Below are positions 61,602 through 64,000 of a stretch of 64,000 bases of DNA, in pieces. A program made the position numbers and the translations under genes. The notes beneath the pieces were generated by a model. The model did no database searches and had not been told where the DNA came from. It worked only from the letters and a program-made list of their open reading frames with translations. This DNA is from JAOZTV01 sp965371805 (GTDB lineage Bacteria; Acidobacteriota; Aminicenantia; UBA2199), in NCBI GenBank assembly GCA_965371805.1, contig CBDUZW010000003.1:115719-179718 (forward strand), read 5' to 3'. Position 1 is the first letter of the stretch. Every line of letters begins with the position of its first letter.

Positions 61602-62131
61602 ATAATATAAAAATGAATTCGATTAAAACATGTATACTAATTTCGATTATCTTAGTACCGTTTTTTGTTAATTGCGGCTACCATCTTTCTGGTGCGGGAA
61701 GTACGTTACCGGAAGGAGTAAAGTCAATAGCAATCCCTGATTTTGAGAATAGTTCAACCAGTCCGGATGCTCAACAGTATATAACATTTGCAATTAGAGA
61801 TGAATTTATAAAAAGAAGTAAATTAAAACTTATAAACAATATTTCAGAGGCAGACCTTGTATTAGAAGGTAAAATAACAAAATTTAAAGTAAAGCCATTA
61901 TCGTATACAGATAAAGATTCTGCAAATTTATATAGTTTGATGTTAATCCTTGATGTAAAACTTATTGATACTATTAATAATAAAATAATTTATAAAAACA
62001 GCCGTTTGAAATTCTCAGATACATATGATATAGATTCATCAGATTTTTTTTCCCAGGAAGGTGCTACTATGGATAAAATCGCAAAGGATATTGCATCAAC
62101 AATAGTTACAGGAATACTAGAGAATTTTTAA
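61598..62131 (+). CDS. lptE: LPS-assembly lipoprotein LptE
   Basis: A 177-aa lipoprotein. A signal (hydrophobic residues 9-24) ends in Asn-Cys-Gly-Tyr-His-Leu, the typical LptE lipidation region. Leu-Pro-Glu-Gly-Val-Lys-Ser-Ile-Ala-Ile-Pro-Asp-Phe-Glu-Asn follows. LptE plugs the LptD barrel that inserts lipopolysaccharide in the outer membrane. It overlaps holA (TAATG), the standard lptE-holA pairing. A second ATG at 61610 is possible. Confidence 0.9.
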   Translation: MNNIKMNSIKTCILISIILVPFFVNCGYHLSGAGSTLPEGVKSIAIPDFENSSTSPDAQQYITFAIRDEFIKRSKLKLINNISEADLVLEGKITKFKVKPLSYTDKDSANLYSLMLILDVKLIDTINNKIIYKNSRLKFSDTYDIDSSDFFSQEGATMDKIAKDIASTIVTGILENF

Positions 62132-63201
62132 TGGAATCTTATAATTATTTTGGTTTTTTAGAGAAAATTAAAAAAGAAAGGGAATCTTCTTATCCATGCA
62201 TTTTTATTTATGGATTTAATGAATTTCTAGGAGAAAATGTGATCGATACCCTGAGAAAAAATTTTCTTGAAGAAAAAAGTGACTTTAATTACAGAAGATA
62301 TTATTTCGACAATGATAACTCCTGCAGCATTAATGAAATTTTAAATGATGCATCAAGTTCAAATTTTTTTTTACAATCCCGGAAAATAATTGTATTAACA
62401 ATCAGAGAAGCAAAAAAATTAAGTCTTAAAAAAGATGAATTATCAGAACTTAATACATACCTGAAACAACCAAATTCAAACACAATATTAGTTATATATG
62501 TCTCTATAAATGCTTTACGGGATGATTTCAAGCAAATAAAAAAGCAAAAAATTGACAAACTGATAAAGAGTTTGGATCAGCAAAACCTTGTTTCTATTGA
62601 TCTGGACAAGATGTATGAAAAAGAGATAAACAGATACATAAAAAATGAGTTAAAAGAGATTGGTATATCAATTACTGCAAGCGCACTTGATAAATTAGCT
62701 GATATGAAAGGAGATGACCTGCCTTCAATATTAGGACAAATGTCTCTATTTGAAATAATATCAAAAACAGATAATGTTATTGACACAGATGACATAGATC
62801 AAATTGTAACAGGAGTATCTACACACTCAATATGGGATCTTACCGAGGCAATAGAAAAAGAAAGTATTGAAAAATACTTAAATGTTCTTAGATATCTTTT
62901 TATAAACGGGATCAAAGCCCCATTTATAATTGGTACTTTAATTACACATTATAATAAAATATATACAGCAAAGTTTCTTTTAAAGAATAACTATTCCACT
63001 TATGATATTGGAAAAATACTTGCCCAGCCTTCATTTATCTTAAATAGATTTTTAAATTCAGTAAAATACTTTTCTGACAAAAAACTACAGAAAATCCTGG
63101 ATTTAATATACAAAATTGATATGGAAGCAAAAACAGGTGGAGAAGCCAGGGTAAGATTATCATTGCAAAACTTTATTTTTCAAATAAAACTATCACCTTA
63201 A
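62131..63201 (+). CDS. holA: DNA polymerase III delta subunit
   Basis: A 356-aa clamp-loader subunit. The N-terminal domain has Tyr-Gly-Phe-Asn-Glu-Phe-Leu, a degenerate P-loop region as usual in delta. Middle motifs are Leu-Ser-Glu-Leu-Asn-Thr-Tyr-Leu and Gly-Asp-Asp-Leu-Pro-Ser-Ile-Leu-Gly-Gln. A helical C-terminal collar region contains Ser-Ile-Trp-Asp-Leu-Thr-Glu-Ala-Ile and Gly-Gly-Glu-Ala-Arg-Val-Arg-Leu. It opens the beta clamp during loading. The start overlaps the lptE stop. Confidence 0.9.
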   Translation: MESYNYFGFLEKIKKERESSYPCIFIYGFNEFLGENVIDTLRKNFLEEKSDFNYRRYYFDNDNSCSINEILNDASSSNFFLQSRKIIVLTIREAKKLSLKKDELSELNTYLKQPNSNTILVIYVSINALRDDFKQIKKQKIDKLIKSLDQQNLVSIDLDKMYEKEINRYIKNELKEIGISITASALDKLADMKGDDLPSILGQMSLFEIISKTDNVIDTDDIDQIVTGVSTHSIWDLTEAIEKESIEKYLNVLRYLFINGIKAPFIIGTLITHYNKIYTAKFLLKNNYSTYDIGKILAQPSFILNRFLNSVKYFSDKKLQKILDLIYKIDMEAKTGGEARVRLSLQNFIFQIKLSP

Positions 63202-63292
63202 AATATAGTTATAATTTCAAAACTTTATGAAAAATTAGTAAGGGTTCACGTATAAATAAGTTGTAATACCTTCAACCTGGCAGTTTTTTTTC

Positions 63293-63886
63293 TTACTCTT
63301 TAACCATCGACCAGGTGCCAATAGATTTTTCACCAGAAAAAGCATTACCAACTATAAATTTTGGAGAAACGTTCCCGGAAAGTCTATAATCTCCTCTATT
63401 AACATATGTCATATTGACAACATTATTTACACTTATCCATGTACCCTCATAACCGCTATCACTAGTATCTGAAAAAGTCCCTTCAAGAAAAGTATCACCA
63501 GAAAAAACAACACTTGAAGCCGTTTCTACTCCATTTGGATCGGCAACTGTTAGAGCCCAGTTTCCTCTAAAATCAACATCGCCAACGAAAATTTCAATAT
63601 CTCTATACATAATAATTGACCCTTTTGAAGGATTCGGGGATGAGCTATCATTTACAAATACTCCAGGTGATCTTTCTGCTTCGTTTGTAAATATATATTC
63701 ATAATTTACATCTGATAATTCCTTATATGTATAAGTACCAGCTTCAGGCGAACCACTAACACCCTCTCCAAGGGTAACAATAAAACTATACTCAGGTATA
63801 CCGAATTCCTTACACCCGGTATTTATTAATAATACAGTGCTAATTAACACAAAAATCAAAAACAATCTGTTACTTTTTTTTATCAT
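63293..63886 (-). CDS. Lipoprotein with lipocalin-like tail, unknown function
   Basis: A 197-aa lipoprotein whose signal ends Ile-Asn-Thr-Gly-Cys. It has Gly-Glu-Gly-Val-Ser-Gly-Ser-Pro-Glu-Ala-Gly-Thr-Tyr-Thr-Tyr near residue 40, a repeat-like surface motif. The beta-rich second half has Phe-Arg-Gly-Asn-Trp-Ala-Leu and a final Gly-Thr-Trp-Ser. I recall such Gly-Thr-Tyr-x-Tyr lipoproteins from Aminicenantia genomes. I chose the ATG at 63886, behind GGAG, over a TTG at 63898. It is related in style to the protein at 7932-8360. Confidence 0.7.
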   Translation of the reverse strand: MIKKSNRLFLIFVLISTVLLINTGCKEFGIPEYSFIVTLGEGVSGSPEAGTYTYKELSDVNYEYIFTNEAERSPGVFVNDSSSPNPSKGSIIMYRDIEIFVGDVDFRGNWALTVADPNGVETASSVVFSGDTFLEGTFSDTSDSGYEGTWISVNNVVNMTYVNRGDYRLSGNVSPKFIVGNAFSGEKSIGTWSMVKE

Positions 63887-64000
63887 TCTACTCTCCAAAA
63901 TAATTCTATATTATATTTTACCTAAATTAAGCCCATATTGCAAGAACTTGTACGAGTCCATAACATATTAGATTTAAAAGAATTTTTAATCACCATATTC

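Noticed and set aside
1..64000. Search for a CRISPR array, rRNA operon, intact IS element or prophage.
   Set aside because: No spaced direct repeats, no rRNA signatures, and no transposase, integrase or phage structural genes were seen.

Overview
The window is strongly AT-rich, gene-dense chromosomal DNA from a Gram-negative (diderm), probably anaerobic bacterium. The diderm reading rests on lptE, two TonB-dependent receptors, a beta-barrel protein and many lipoproteins. The large Oar-type receptor, small lipoproteins ending in a Gly-Thr/Ser-Trp-Ser motif, a decayed beta-propeller gene and a tungsten-type aldehyde:ferredoxin oxidoreductase would fit the Acidobacteriota/Aminicenantia neighbourhood. 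That placement is inference; there is no rRNA gene here to settle it. No CRISPR array, prophage or intact transposase was found.

Layout. 1-1.6 kb: ResB-type cytochrome c biogenesis gene (cut by the window edge) with its lipoprotein partner. 1.8-7.9 kb: hemerythrin-like gene, then lipid II genes: one giant MurG/FHA-like/MurJ/HEAT fusion, mraY and a membrane protein. 7.9-12.2 kb: envelope genes, a parvulin, and a Tat-exported GH109-like oxidoreductase. 12.5-16.1 kb: a two-gene restriction-modification cassette. 16.6-23.9 kb: a stress region with a universal stress protein and the tight operon dnaJ-hspR-sigma factor-DnaC-like-MoxR-membrane protein-SPL-like radical SAM. 24-33 kb: M16 protease, S4 protein, ribbon-helix-helix protein, MscS channel, MtfA-like peptidase and two adjacent phosphofructokinase genes, the second lacking catalytic residues.

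33.1-38.8 kb: beta-propeller pseudogene, then an AOR-ferredoxin-molybdopterin-fold protein-TonB receptor cluster headed by a structured leader RNA. 38.9-45.9 kb: amidase, a small regulatory set (26-codon uORF, LytTR protein, Fis-type HTH protein), a 946-aa Oar-like receptor, and a secreted protein of six 40-residue Cys repeats. 46-52 kb: trmB, a PHP-domain protein, and gap, a half-length pgk, tpiA and an extended secG, followed by tRNA-Leu and tRNA-Ser. 52.5-58.7 kb: a MORN-like protein, nikR, and an HDOD-kinase/FlhG-like/ExeA-like operon. 58.7-64 kb: tmk, S9 peptidase, lptE-holA behind a possible leuS deletion scar, and a lipoprotein.

Two themes recur. One is fusion or extension of core proteins: MurG with MurJ, and SecG with a periplasmic domain. 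The other is reductive decay inside otherwise normal operons: a half PGK, a catalytically impaired PFK paralogue, a leuS-like microscar, and propeller and HEAT remnants. A short intergenic motif around GTGCCAGTCAAGA occurs at four sites and may mark an old mobile or REP-like element.
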